A DNA stretch of 64,000 nucleotides from Streptomyces typhae (GCF_009755605.1 NZ_WPNZ01000013.1:223734-287733); one strand, 5' to 3'. Shown: positions 9,601-18,802, numbered from the stretch's first letter. Notes: generated by a model from the sequence alone, not told the origin. Numbers and translations are program-made.

Positions 9601-12600
9601 CCCGACGGCACGGACGCCACCACGGCCGCCAACCAGCTGGAGACCGCTCTGCCCGCGCTCGCCCCCGGCAAGTCGGCCACCGTCAAGGCCAAGGTGAAGT
9701 CCCCGACGGTCGACGACGGTAACGGCCGCGTGGGACACGTCCTCACGTGGGACGTCCGCAACAAGACGGACAGCAGCTGGCTGTCGCAGAAGCCCGGCAT
9801 CCCCGGGCTCGCGCAGAGCGTGGCCGTGGAGGACGCGGGCACCGCCGACCAGCTCGGCCTGGAGAAGTTCTACGGCTACACCGGCAAGAACACCGGCGCC
9901 GGCTCCACGCTGATGAGCAACCTGGCCTCCGGCAACGCGGTCTGGTCGTACGACGCCTTCAACAACCCGGGCCGCGGCCTCAACACCTTCCTCCGGCTCT
10001 CCTACAACGCCCAGGACACCTCGGACAGTTCGCTCGGGTACGGCTGGACGGCACAGGCGTCCGGGCCGCTGCGCCTGGGCGCCCCGCTGGACTTCGAGCC
10101 GGACACCAACCCCACCAAGGCCCATCTGACGGACGGCGACGGCACCACGCACGTCTTCCGCAAGGACACCGACGGCGGCTGGACGTCCCCGCCGGGCCTG
10201 CACTACCGGCTCAAACCGAAGCCGAACCTCACCTGCACCCCCGACAACGACGCGGTGACGGACGCCTGGACGCTGACCCGCCCCGACGGGACCCGCTTCC
10301 TCCTCGACTGCGAGGGCCGTCTGACGTCGATCGTCGACACGAACGGCAACGCCCAGCGGTACGTCTACGAGGAGCGCGACTCCGAAGGCAGGCCCGTCAA
10401 GTTCCTGAAGGAGATCCGTGACCCCGCGGACCGCAGGTCCCTGACCGTCGACTTCTACGAGCAGGGCGACGCGACGTACGACTACATCGACGCGAACGGC
10501 AAGCCCGCCAAGGGCACCGATCTGAAGAACCCGCGGATCTACGACCACGTGAAGTCGTTCACGGACGTCTCCGGGCGCAAGGTCACCTTCCTGTACACGG
10601 CCAAGGGCCTGCTCGGCCGGGTCGTGGACGGCGACGGCGCCACCCAGCCGAAGGCCTTCGCCTTCACGTACGACGCGGCGCAGGGCAACAGGAACGCCAA
10701 GCTGACGAAGGTCACGGACCCGCGCGACAGCGGCACGGGCCTGGACTACGGCGCGCGCTGGGTGACGAAGACGGTCACGGACCGCCTGGGCGGCACGACC
10801 GGCTTCGCGTACGCCGCGCGCCCCACGGGCGGCGGCCGCCAGACGAAGGTCACCGACGCCGAGAAGCACACGACGACGCACGAGACGGACGACCTCGCCC
10901 GGCCGGTGCGGACGGTGAACGCCAAGTCCGAGCAGACGAAGCTGACCTGGGACGCCGACCACAACGTCACGCTCCTGGAGGAGAACAACGGCGCGAAGAC
11001 GGCCTACTGCTTCGACGCGAAGACGGGCTATCCGACGTGGCAGCGCGCGGCGGAGGAGAACAAGGAGGGCGTCCCGTCGGCGGACGAGTGCGCGCCGGGG
11101 AAGTACCCGCAGCACTCCGTGCGCTATGAGTACCAGACGCGCGAGGACGGGTACGTCGCCGACCTGAAGAAGAAGATCTCCGCGGAGAACCGCGGTTGGG
11201 AGTTCGGCTACGACGCCAAGGGAAATCTGAAGAAGGTCACGGACCCCAAGGGCGTCGCCACGCCGGCGGCCGGGGACTACACGACGTCGTACGACTACGA
11301 CGGCTACGGCCGGCTGACGAAGGCCACGGACGCGAACGGCAACGCGACGCTGTACGCGGACTACGCCGCGTCGGGCTATCCGCGCACGACGACGGACGCC
11401 CTGAACAAGGCCACCAAGACCGAGTACGACGCGCGCGGCCAGGTCACCGCGGTCACGGACGCGCTGGGCAAGAAGACCACGCAGACGTACGACACCTACG
11501 GCCGCCCCCTGGTGTCCAAGGTCCCCAAGGACCAGGCGGCGGGCGTGTACATCACGACTCCGGCGCCCGAGTACGACGCGAACGACAACGTCACCAAGTC
11601 GACGGCGCCGAACGACGCGGTGTCGACGGCGGTGTACGACAAGGCCGACCAGGTCATAGAGGCGACGGCGCCCAAGGACACCGCGACGTCACCGGAGCGG
11701 ACGTCGACGTACGCGTACGACAAGGTCGGCAACCTCCTGACGACCACAGAGCCGAAGGGCACGGCGACCCCGTCGGACCCCGACGACTACGTCACGACGA
11801 ATGCCTACGACGAGATCTATCAGCTGATCTCCGTCGTCAACGCCAAGAAGGACAAGGTCAGTTACGTATACGACGGCGTGGGCAACCCGGTCGAGGTCGT
11901 CGACCCGAAGAAGAACGGGACATCCGATCCGGACGACTACACGACCAGGACAGCTTTTGACCTGAACCACCGTGTTGTGGCGGTCACTGATGCGGCGGGC
12001 AGGACGGTCAAGCAGGCGTACGACAAGGACGCGCTCCTCCTGACGACGACGGACGCCGAGAACAACATCACCAAGAACCACTACGACGAGCGCGGCAAGC
12101 TCGCCGTCGTCGAGATCCCGCACAAGGACGACACGCTCCGGACGACGAAGTTCGGCTACGACGAGGTCGGCAACCGGGTCAAGGTGATCACGCCGCGTGC
12201 GGTGGCCGCCGGCACCTCCGAGGCCTTCGTCGCGGAGACGACGTACGACCCGCTGAACCGCCCCGCGCGGCAGATCCAGCCGTACGACCCGAACGACCCC
12301 CGCTACAACCGGAAGGTCTGGACGGAGACGACGTACGACGCGGTGGGTCGGGTGGCGAAGGTCTCGGCGCCCCCGTCCGAGGGCGAGCAGACCCGTAACG
12401 ACACGACGTACGGGTACTACGACAACGGTTGGGTGCAGTCGTCCAAGGACGCGTGGAACATCACGACCACTTACGACTACAACAGCCTCGGCCAGCAGAG
12501 CGCCCGCCAGCTGACCTCGGCCGCGGGCTCCTCCAGCCGCACCATGCGCTGGGGCCACTACCCCGACGGCAAGCTCAAGTCCCTCGACGACGACGGCATC

Positions 12601-15084
12601 CCGGTGGGCCGCAACGAGGTCCTGGGGGAGGCGGCCCAGAAGCGCGGGGGCGCCGGCTGGAAGCTGCCGATCCCGAGGTCGGGCACGTACACGGCGTACG
12701 CGGACCGCACGGGCGACGGCAAGGGCTGGGTGAAGCTGTCCACGAAGTCCTACAGGAAGAACGAGATCACGACGCTCACCGCCGCGAGCGCCGCCAAGGT
12801 CAAACTCGTCCGTGACGCCTCCGCGGAGGCGGACACCGAGAACAAGCGCTTCGCGTACGCCTACGACGTCAACGGCAACCTCACCTCGATCGACGACAAG
12901 TCGACGGGCACGAAGGTCGACGCGTACACGATCTCCTACACGGGCCTCAACCAGGTCGCGAAGGTCGTCGAAGCCCTGGCGGGCCAGGAGAAGAAGTCCA
13001 CGTCATACACGTACGACGCGAACGGGCAGCCGCAGACCCTGACGCATCCCGACCAGTACGCCACGTACACCTACGACCTGAGGGAGTTGGTGAAGGAGGT
13101 CTCGGTGGGGGAGTCGGCTTCCGATTCCTCGCCGAAGGTCACGACGTACGACTACACCTCGCGGGGCGAGAGGAAGCAGGAGCACAAGGCCAACAAGAAC
13201 ACGGTCGACTACGCCTACTACCTGGACGGCGCCCTCAAGTCCGCTACGGAGAAGAAGGCGAACGGCTCCGTCGTCTCCTCGCACACCTACGCCTACGACG
13301 CCAACGGCAACAAGGCGCAGGACGAGGCGAGGAAGATGAACGCCGACGACACGTCGAAGTACGTGTCGTCCACGACCGACTACACCTACGACCCGGCCGA
13401 CCGGCTCGCGAAGTCCGTCCGTACCGGTGACGGTGCCGGGACGGAGACGTACGTCCACGACGACAACGCCAACGTCATCTCCCAGACGGTCAAGGGCAAG
13501 ACGACCACCTACGGGTACGACCGCAACCGGCTGCTGAAGGCGACGGAGGGCGGGTCGGAGGTCTGGTACCAGTACGACCCCTTCGGCCGCCAGGAGTCGA
13601 CCACGGCCGGCGGCAAGGTCGTGGAGCGCACCACCTACGACGGCTTCGACCGGGTCAAGCAGCACGAGAGGACCGAGGCGGGCACCGGCGCCCTCAAGGC
13701 CACCACGTACGCCTACGACCCCCTTGACCGCACCGCGAGCCGCTCCGACGCCGCGGGCAAGAAGACCGACTACAACTACCTCGGCATGTCCGGCGAGGTC
13801 CTCAGCGAGGACGTCGGGGGCAAGCTCACGAAGTCCTACCAGTACAGCCCCTGGGGCGAGCGCCTCTCCCAGGTCAAGCACGCCGCCGACGGCGCCACCG
13901 AGGACGGCTTCTACGGCTACAACAGCCACACGGACGTGGAGACCCTCACCGACAAGGACGGCGACGCGAAGGCCACGTACGGCTACACGGCGTACGGCAA
14001 CGCCGACCCGTCCGACTTCACCGGCATCGACAAGCCGACGGCGACCGACCCGACGAAGGAGGCGTACAACCCCTACCGCTTCAACTCCAAGCGCTGGGAC
14101 GCGGCGTCCGGCACGTACGACATGGGATTCAGGGACTACAGTCCGGGGCTGAACCGGTTCACGACGCGGGACATGTACACCGGGGCGCTCGCGGACATGG
14201 ACCTGGGGTCCGACCCGATGACGGGCAACCGGTACGCGTTCGCGGGCGGCAACCCCGTGGGCAATGTCGAGCTGGACGGGCACATCTTCGGCTGCGGGGT
14301 CTGCGACGCGGTCATCGACAAGGTCGAGGACACGGGCAAGGCCGTGCGCAAGGGTGCCGCCAAGGCGGCGAGGAAGGCGGTCAAGGGCGCCAAGGTCTCA
14401 CCGCTGGGTGTGGCGGCGCGCGTCTTCGGCAACGTCATCGGCTGGAACTCGGGCGCCGACTGGGGCGAGGAGTCCGCGTACGACGCGCGGAAGCCGAACT
14501 ACAGCCTCGGCCTCCTCGTCACACCGGACAAAGAACGTGAGTACCGTCAGCACTCGTCCACGCCGGTGAACGAGAGCGACTGCCGCAGCAAGGGGAACAG
14601 CGGCGCCTACTACATGCCGCTCGACAGCGGGGGACGGGCCCAAGGCGTGCGCGCTTGCCTCTCCAAGGCCGACCTCGGCTGGGTGAACGGCAGCACTGGA
14701 GAGATCAAGGGCAACGCCGACTCCAAGCTGCGCGGCACGCCCGTGCCCCGTCCTCCGGACGGGAACCCGCTCTGGACGCCGCCGGGGATGAAGCCGAAAA
14801 TGCACCGCGGCCATCTGCTGGGCAACCAACTCGGCGGATCGGGTGTGGACCGCAGAAACCTGGTACCGCTGTACGCGAAGGTCAACACACCGATCATGTC
14901 CCGGTTCGAGGGGCAGATGGCCAAGCGCGTCGCGGGCGGCGAAACGCTCTACTACCAGGTGACCGCCAACTACAGTGGGGCGCGCGGGGCCCCGGACTCC
15001 CTGAGCGTGTACTGGGCCAGTGCGACGACGGGAGAGACCGGGAACAAGACGTTCTGGAATACGCCGTCGGGGGCCGCGCCCTAG
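6640..15084 (+). CDS. Secreted Rhs polymorphic toxin with C-terminal DNA/RNA non-specific nuclease
   Basis: About 2814 aa from a TTG at 6640, chosen because AGGAG lies at 6630-6634 and the product then begins with a signal peptide (LRLRRLCTTVVALTVLGTAL, cleavage near AVAHSA). Order: signal peptide; two DNRLRE-like beta regions (about residues 320-650 and 760-930) with SLLKFPLDEIPAG and KFPTGSVPSTATI; a long YD-repeat shell (about 1100-2480); Rhs core around DMGFRDYSPGLNRFTTRDMY (about 2493); a variable tip. The last about 110 residues carry HRGHLLGNQLGGSGVDRRNL, matching the DRGH/N catalytic region of the DNA/RNA non-specific endonuclease family. TTA codons occur at codons 16 and 63. A SUKH immunity gene follows. 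The function is inter-bacterial competition by inference from the family. Confidence 0.9.
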   Translation: MRLRRLCTTVVALTVLGTALPQIAVAHSAVGGKGAVTADVGRARDQESPKSGDGDPEPRRERLPKGVKAPQAKRVKELKGERTPSTRFWELSDGRVQAELSAFPTTYKAGNAWKPIDTDVRRASQRRGGGVYEFANTTNTGRSYFGSDARRLLRYEAGGGQAVTVGLDRKGRLKPQVKGDRVTYRDPVSGARLRYQVGVGQVKEEIVLAERPKGQVSFDFRLDADGLRPEPRKDGSIAFFGEYSRHPALVIPAAHMTDARDVVSSPYGKAGSVKVRQKLSKDGDAWRVTVTPDADWLAAKQRRYPVVIDPTITISPRPAQSQDVMVLSDQPGVNFNANWRLAVGRTDTGVARSLLKFPLDEIPAGVDIDSARLGVYYDQTHTTNGNDVTIEAHRATGAWDEATATWDKTDNLAGELSGTTVRTDDGDPGTAAVGDWPKVTTTGGDATNNDYLYNKNTARNESYTWQPKVPEGSTYRVEAHFPKASDAAKDAPYTVTHDGGTKTGTVDQNGADSAWRPVVGGQIGFAKGTAGKVVLGDTGDGGKRNIADSVRLVNPAQVVKNKGEYNQWHNFPVKDTVQKWVDGTANHGFVLRAKDESADAPKGGPRYEQADYDYGGETSTYPRLTVTYGKVGSALDSPTVVHGNGPELSWSKYSNDSDDPDLDIAEYQIHRSTREGFAPDASTLIAPVSKARTTFRDTTATPTPDSSTNEIGRVYFYQVAVKTKDGQLLGSPVRMVGIPKAGRTMKLIQAGQSDTTLSSAKPDTNLDALPSWDVGQTWTSVGNNSDTYGKTRAVLKFPTGSVPSTATILESQLQMWGSETTSESRGAVYELHALTRDFDEKKATWNKADATTAWTKAGGDYSGTVSDTVPEITSDVGRHWWDATALTQKWVTKPSSNTGALIKLKDESATGGQERTLFLSAEAKDKQLRPLLRVIYVDSSTESTYYAPKTPSRMTEGLTYTTDVTVTNTTDSPWPASERELSYRWTLPDGTDATTAANQLETALPALAPGKSATVKAKVKSPTVDDGNGRVGHVLTWDVRNKTDSSWLSQKPGIPGLAQSVAVEDAGTADQLGLEKFYGYTGKNTGAGSTLMSNLASGNAVWSYDAFNNPGRGLNTFLRLSYNAQDTSDSSLGYGWTAQASGPLRLGAPLDFEPDTNPTKAHLTDGDGTTHVFRKDTDGGWTSPPGLHYRLKPKPNLTCTPDNDAVTDAWTLTRPDGTRFLLDCEGRLTSIVDTNGNAQRYVYEERDSEGRPVKFLKEIRDPADRRSLTVDFYEQGDATYDYIDANGKPAKGTDLKNPRIYDHVKSFTDVSGRKVTFLYTAKGLLGRVVDGDGATQPKAFAFTYDAAQGNRNAKLTKVTDPRDSGTGLDYGARWVTKTVTDRLGGTTGFAYAARPTGGGRQTKVTDAEKHTTTHETDDLARPVRTVNAKSEQTKLTWDADHNVTLLEENNGAKTAYCFDAKTGYPTWQRAAEENKEGVPSADECAPGKYPQHSVRYEYQTREDGYVADLKKKISAENRGWEFGYDAKGNLKKVTDPKGVATPAAGDYTTSYDYDGYGRLTKATDANGNATLYADYAASGYPRTTTDALNKATKTEYDARGQVTAVTDALGKKTTQTYDTYGRPLVSKVPKDQAAGVYITTPAPEYDANDNVTKSTAPNDAVSTAVYDKADQVIEATAPKDTATSPERTSTYAYDKVGNLLTTTEPKGTATPSDPDDYVTTNAYDEIYQLISVVNAKKDKVSYVYDGVGNPVEVVDPKKNGTSDPDDYTTRTAFDLNHRVVAVTDAAGRTVKQAYDKDALLLTTTDAENNITKNHYDERGKLAVVEIPHKDDTLRTTKFGYDEVGNRVKVITPRAVAAGTSEAFVAETTYDPLNRPARQIQPYDPNDPRYNRKVWTETTYDAVGRVAKVSAPPSEGEQTRNDTTYGYYDNGWVQSSKDAWNITTTYDYNSLGQQSARQLTSAAGSSSRTMRWGHYPDGKLKSLDDDGIPVGRNEVLGEAAQKRGGAGWKLPIPRSGTYTAYADRTGDGKGWVKLSTKSYRKNEITTLTAASAAKVKLVRDASAEADTENKRFAYAYDVNGNLTSIDDKSTGTKVDAYTISYTGLNQVAKVVEALAGQEKKSTSYTYDANGQPQTLTHPDQYATYTYDLRELVKEVSVGESASDSSPKVTTYDYTSRGERKQEHKANKNTVDYAYYLDGALKSATEKKANGSVVSSHTYAYDANGNKAQDEARKMNADDTSKYVSSTTDYTYDPADRLAKSVRTGDGAGTETYVHDDNANVISQTVKGKTTTYGYDRNRLLKATEGGSEVWYQYDPFGRQESTTAGGKVVERTTYDGFDRVKQHERTEAGTGALKATTYAYDPLDRTASRSDAAGKKTDYNYLGMSGEVLSEDVGGKLTKSYQYSPWGERLSQVKHAADGATEDGFYGYNSHTDVETLTDKDGDAKATYGYTAYGNADPSDFTGIDKPTATDPTKEAYNPYRFNSKRWDAASGTYDMGFRDYSPGLNRFTTRDMYTGALADMDLGSDPMTGNRYAFAGGNPVGNVELDGHIFGCGVCDAVIDKVEDTGKAVRKGAAKAARKAVKGAKVSPLGVAARVFGNVIGWNSGADWGEESAYDARKPNYSLGLLVTPDKEREYRQHSSTPVNESDCRSKGNSGAYYMPLDSGGRAQGVRACLSKADLGWVNGSTGEIKGNADSKLRGTPVPRPPDGNPLWTPPGMKPKMHRGHLLGNQLGGSGVDRRNLVPLYAKVNTPIMSRFEGQMAKRVAGGETLYYQVTANYSGARGAPDSLSVYWASATTGETGNKTFWNTPSGAAP

Positions 15085-15093
15085 GCGTTGCCC

Positions 15094-15128
15094 GCGTGAC
15101 GCGTGACGCGTGACGCGTGACGCGTGAC
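15094..15128. repeat. Five perfect copies of GCGTGAC between toxin and immunity gene
   Basis: GCGTGAC is repeated head-to-tail five times immediately after the toxin stop codon. The unit contains TGA in each phase over successive copies. Slippage product or recombination substrate. Confidence 0.9.
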
Positions 15129-15227
15129 GCACATGGCGCAAAGCGCATGGCGTATGGGAATGGCGTCGAAGTGCGGGCGGGAATCCTGGTGGGTTCCCGC
15201 CCGCTGACATATGTGGAGGGAACGGAA

Positions 15228-15773
15228 ATGGTGTGGGTTGAGCGTCTGCTGGAGTCCACCGGGCGTGCGCGCCTGGGGCTCACCATCAACTGGGATCCCG
15301 CGGAACGCGCGCTCGGTGTGCGGCTTCCCGACAGCTACAAGGAACTGTGCGAAGTCTTCGGGCACGGCACGTTCTCGAACTCCCTCACCGTGGACTCCGT
15401 CGATCCCGAGCTGGTGTTCGACCTCGTTTCCGGCTGGAGTGTCGGTCTGCGGAACGCCCGGGAGAATGGCGTGGAGGACGGTGAGACCGACCCGTTCTAC
15501 GAACCGCACCACCTCTACATCCCCGGTAAAGGGGGTTTGATTCCCTGGGGTTCCGGCGACACCGGGGACTCCTTCTTCTGGCTCGTGGAAGAAGGGGCCG
15601 CGCCGGATGACTGGCCGATTCTGGGGCGCGTGGCCGAGGCGGAGACCACGGACTGGCAGCGCTATGAAGTAAGCGTTCCAGAATTCGTCTTCCGCGTTCT
15701 CACCGACACCGCGTTCCGCCCGTTCACACTAGCTCCGTACGTTCCTGAACCGACGTTCACGCCTGCCGAGTAG
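15228..15773 (+). CDS. SUKH (SMI1/KNR4) family immunity protein
   Basis: 181 aa from ATG 15228, with GGAGGG at 15215-15220; an upstream in-frame start at 15117 lies inside repeats and is less likely. The SUKH pattern is clear: GVRLPDSYKELCEVFGHGTF near residues 32-50, then LYIPGKGGLIPWGSGDTGDS and FFWLVEEGAAPDDWPILGRV. SUKH proteins bind and neutralise nuclease tips of polymorphic toxins, so this is the expected antidote for the nuclease ending at 15084. Confidence 0.88.
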   Translation: MVWVERLLESTGRARLGLTINWDPAERALGVRLPDSYKELCEVFGHGTFSNSLTVDSVDPELVFDLVSGWSVGLRNARENGVEDGETDPFYEPHHLYIPGKGGLIPWGSGDTGDSFFWLVEEGAAPDDWPILGRVAEAETTDWQRYEVSVPEFVFRVLTDTAFRPFTLAPYVPEPTFTPAE

Positions 15774-15778
15774 GGGCC

Positions 15779-16246
15779 GTGAGGGGATCACGTGCGGCAG
15801 GAAGCGGGCTGACCCGGATGCTGGACAGGCTGGAAGACGAAGGGGTTCCCGTGATCCGGGCCGATGGGAAATTCGGGACATTGGGTAAGAGGCGCGCAGA
15901 GGCAGCGGCAAGGTATCTGCGTGAGAGCCCCAATCTGCAGAGACAGTATTTGGGCGGCCGTATGGGTGGCGTGCAGAATGCGGTCTCCGCTAACCGCATT
16001 TTATCCTCGGAATGCGCTGAGGATCTAGGCGTTTTCGCCATGCGAAAGATCCCGCAAGGCTCTCGTGGCCTGATCGATGGAACTACCTACTCGAGCGAAC
16101 TCAAAAGCTCCTGGGGTCAACGCACAAACACGCCACGAGTGTTCCAGCAACTCCTCGGCCTGATCAACCGAGGAGGCATACCTTCGGGCGGTCGTGGCGG
16201 TGGGCCGGCCGGGCGTGGTGGGGGAACGGGCTGGCGTCAGCCCTAG
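15779..16246 (+). CDS. Hypothetical protein (possible relic)
   Basis: 155 aa from GTG 15779, five bases after the immunity stop. The N-terminal half looks protein-like (LTRMLDRLEDEGVPVIRADG, RAEAAARYLRESPNLQRQYL); the end is low-complexity GGRGGGPAGRGGGTGW. Base composition between 15900 and 16130 is clearly less GC-rich than the neighbours, suggesting recent acquisition. No family recognised. It could be a detached toxin tip from an Rhs cassette array. Confidence 0.45.
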   Translation: MRGSRAAGSGLTRMLDRLEDEGVPVIRADGKFGTLGKRRAEAAARYLRESPNLQRQYLGGRMGGVQNAVSANRILSSECAEDLGVFAMRKIPQGSRGLIDGTTYSSELKSSWGQRTNTPRVFQQLLGLINRGGIPSGGRGGGPAGRGGGTGWRQP

Positions 16247-16296
16247 TAGATCCATGACTGTGATCATGTGGCTGAACCCGGGCAGCCAGGCCGGGT

Positions 16297-18132
16297 TCAG
16301 CCGCATGAATACACCGTGTATGCTAAATCCGCATCGAATGTCCCGCCGTAGACCGTCCCGTCGTGGACCACCTCGCCAGCTATTTCATTCCTGATCCATT
16401 TCTCTTTGCCAGTGGTGGTGTCCAAGGCTGTCAAGCCGCTGCGGGAATTGACGTACACCGTGTCGGAAGTGACGGCGAAAACAGACAGGTCTTCTTGTTT
16501 CAGTGACGTGCTCCAGCGCTCTTTGCCAGTGGCTGAGTCTATTGCTTTCACGCCACCGGATTGCGAAGAGTAGATCGAAACGTCGGCGACGATTTCGGTC
16601 CCAGAAGCAGCGCCGGGTCGGCTCCAGCGCTTGGTTCCCTTGGCCGTGTCCACTGCCGCCAGGGCGGCATCGGAGCGGAGGTGCACCGTGCCCTTGGGGG
16701 CGGTTGCGGGACGGCCGGACGGGGCACCCGAAGGGCGCACCGTCGGCAGGGAGTTCTGGGAGTTCATGCCCGGTTCCCGTTGCGAGGCGGTCACGCCGAG
16801 CAGCAGCGTCACGCCGATCGCCAACGAGCTCACCGCGCGCACGCGTCGGTTACGTATGACTGGACTTCCGTACTGCGGCCGGGAGCCAGTGCCGTGACCG
16901 GCTCCGCACTGCCCGTTGGCGTTCTCATCTGGCGACAGTGCGTTCTGTGGTCCGCCGGAACGCCCGCTCATCTTGTGATCGGTTCGGGCCGACGGCGTGC
17001 GCGCGGCGTCAGCCGGGATCAGTGCCCGCGCTTCACCGCTCGCCTCGCTGGCCGAGGGCGCTGTAGAAGGCCGCTTCGAGTTCCATGACATCGGGGCCAG
17101 GCTGGTGACCGGGTTGTCCGTGGCTGTCCGGGACAACGCCTCGCCTCGTACGACGTGCCCCGTCGGTCCGTCGCCGGGAGCCCTCTTGCCGGTCATCGCG
17201 ACGCTGTTGCCCAAGCTATCCGAGCTTTCCACGTTGTCCACGTTGTCCAGGATCTCTTCGCGGACAACGTGCCGAGCAGGAGCACGGGCCGAAGGGCCTT
17301 CGGCTCCCTCTAAGCGTTCTTGCAGTTCACGCAGATCGTGCGCGTTGGCGTCCAGGTCTGTGGCGACGCGCTCCAGCGCGACGTCGTACTCGTCCGCTGT
17401 CGGCTCGCCGTCCAGACCCGCCTCCTCGGCCTGGGGGGCCGGGGCGATGGGGGCGGAGTTCTGCGCGAGGTCGGCCATGCGGCATTCGAGTTCTTCCGCG
17501 TGCTGCTGCGCTGCTGCGTGCAGTCGCTGTGCTCGATCCCGTTCTTCCCTGGCCCGCCTCAGCTCCGTTTCGGACCGGCGCAACTGGTCCTCCGCTCGTG
17601 CCAGTTCAGATCGGAAACGTGTCGGGCCGGGAGCGGTCGGCGGCTGGGGGCGGGTTTGGAGTCCCTTGATGCGCGAGTTCAGCGACTCGATCATCCACAA
17701 CAGCATCAACACCAAGTTCTTGCTGCGATACAGGGCTTCTCTGGCCTCCAGCAGTCCCTGGCGAGCGGCGGCGAGTTCCTTGTACGCCTGGACGGTCTCC
17801 GTCTCCTGCCTCTGGTGCTGTGCCGGCACGGGGCGCCCTCGGCCGGCCCGGGACGCCTCGGCACGCGCACACAGCATGGTGGCGCGCTGCAACGCTTTGG
17901 CACGCTGCTCGGCCGGCAGACGGGCTTCGATGAGTTGCCGCAGTACCTCCAGCGGCACATCCTTGTCCGCCCTCAGCCACAAGCCCCACTGGGACCTCCC
18001 CGCCGTGCCGGGGAACTTCTCCGACAGCTCCCGGATGCCCAGCCCGCCGGTGAGTTGCAGCAAGAAGCGGGCCAGTGCCGCGGCCTCCTCGGTGTCCGGA
18101 TTCAACCGGCGTGGCCGCCCGGGACCTGCCAT
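16297..18132 (-). CDS. Coiled-coil/transmembrane protein with C-terminal PQQ-like repeats
   Basis: 611 aa from MAGPGRPRRLNPDTEEAAAL. Residues 1-100 look like a helical DNA- or protein-binding domain (LGIRELSEKFPGTAGRSQWG, WLRADKDVPLEVLRQLIEAR). Residues about 120-300 form a long charged coiled coil. One hydrophobic span VRAVSSLAIGVTLLLGV sits near 432, then a Ser/Pro linker and about 120 residues of PQQ-type beta-propeller blades (AVDTAKGTKRW, AIDSATGKERW, ALDTTTGKEKW). Three blades are too few for a full propeller, so the C-terminus may be truncated near 16297. Topology: N-terminus cytoplasmic, propeller outside. A 43-aa membrane peptide is encoded divergently. Function unknown; a signalling role is inference. 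Confidence 0.65.
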   Translation of the reverse strand: MAGPGRPRRLNPDTEEAAALARFLLQLTGGLGIRELSEKFPGTAGRSQWGLWLRADKDVPLEVLRQLIEARLPAEQRAKALQRATMLCARAEASRAGRGRPVPAQHQRQETETVQAYKELAAARQGLLEAREALYRSKNLVLMLLWMIESLNSRIKGLQTRPQPPTAPGPTRFRSELARAEDQLRRSETELRRAREERDRAQRLHAAAQQHAEELECRMADLAQNSAPIAPAPQAEEAGLDGEPTADEYDVALERVATDLDANAHDLRELQERLEGAEGPSARAPARHVVREEILDNVDNVESSDSLGNSVAMTGKRAPGDGPTGHVVRGEALSRTATDNPVTSLAPMSWNSKRPSTAPSASEASGEARALIPADAARTPSARTDHKMSGRSGGPQNALSPDENANGQCGAGHGTGSRPQYGSPVIRNRRVRAVSSLAIGVTLLLGVTASQREPGMNSQNSLPTVRPSGAPSGRPATAPKGTVHLRSDAALAAVDTAKGTKRWSRPGAASGTEIVADVSIYSSQSGGVKAIDSATGKERWSTSLKQEDLSVFAVTSDTVYVNSRSGLTALDTTTGKEKWIRNEIAGEVVHDGTVYGGTFDADLAYTVYSCG

Positions 18133-18282
18133 CGACTCCCCCGTCCAATGCGGACAACACAAGGTTGGCCGCACTTCACCTGGTGCTTGTCACCTTCGTC
18201 GTGGCGGCCAATTCCAGCACCTTCCACGCTGTAGTGCCAATTGGTTCGGACCACCCGAACCCTCGTGACAGGAAAGGCACCA

Positions 18283-18414
18283 ATGCGTGAAACCAATCTA
18301 AGGAAACTGCGCCGCTTGACGCATGCGATGCTCTTCGCACTCGCTCGCGGGGTCGCTTACACAGTCGGCGCGACAGCGATCACTACTTTGCTGTGGTGGG
18401 TACAGCACAGATGA
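18283..18414 (+). CDS. 43-aa membrane peptide
   Basis: ATG 18283 is preceded by AGGAAAGG. The product starts MRETNLRKLRRLTHAM, strongly basic, followed by a hydrophobic stretch FALARGVAYTVGATAITTLL and a WWVQHR end. A strong hairpin terminator follows within 15 bp, which supports a real short transcript. It is divergent from the coiled-coil/PQQ protein with about 150 bp between starts. Confidence 0.6.
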   Translation: MRETNLRKLRRLTHAMLFALARGVAYTVGATAITTLLWWVQHR

Positions 18415-18426
18415 GTAGTAGTGATA

Positions 18427-18458
18427 GGAGAGGCGGCTGCCGCCGCCTCTCCCTCTTT
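18427..18458 (+). terminator. Rho-independent-like terminator after the 43-aa gene
   Basis: GGAGAGGCGGC (18427-18437) pairs perfectly with GCCGCCTCTCC (18442-18452) across a TGCC loop, followed by CTCTTT. Confidence 0.85.
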
Positions 18459-18802
18459 ACCGTCCGGAGTCGCCATCGATGTGGTGCGTGAATTGACTGC
18501 CGCCCGTCCACACCACTGAGGGGAGGAAAAAAGTGCGTGCTGCTGGGTTCTATGGCTTCGGCACTACGGCCTACGGCACCATCGGCGCCTGCAAACGCAA
18601 CCTGGCCGGCCGCCTCCTAGCCGGAAGCACACTGAACCAGTGTGGCAAAAAGAGCCCGGGAAAGGCGCCGGGCACCGGCTGTGAGCAGGGCAACGCATCA
18701 GGCGAGCAGGGCGGATTCGGGCCCCTCGATCGCTGCCGCGCTGACTTCGACCCCGTGGACACTTCTTCGACAGATTGCGTTCCGTCGGCAGGCGCCACAA
18801 CC
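18459..18802. other. Boundary stretch; one doubtful GTG start with a strong ribosome site
   Basis: GAGGGGAGG sits ahead of a GTG at 18533 and the frame stays open for 306 codons, but beyond 18803 it is antisense to the HD gene. If translated, only a short product beginning MRAAGFYGFGTTAYGTIGAC would be plausible. I see nothing else. Confidence 0.35.

Noticed and set aside
6826..11115. 1429-codon open frame on the minus strand
   Set aside because: It is antisense to the Rhs YD-repeat region; the sense frame has clear Rhs motifs, and the antisense product is Val/Arg-rich shadow sequence.
13003..14283. 426-codon minus-strand open frame
   Set aside because: Shadow of the Rhs gene, with low-complexity Val/Gly/Arg composition.
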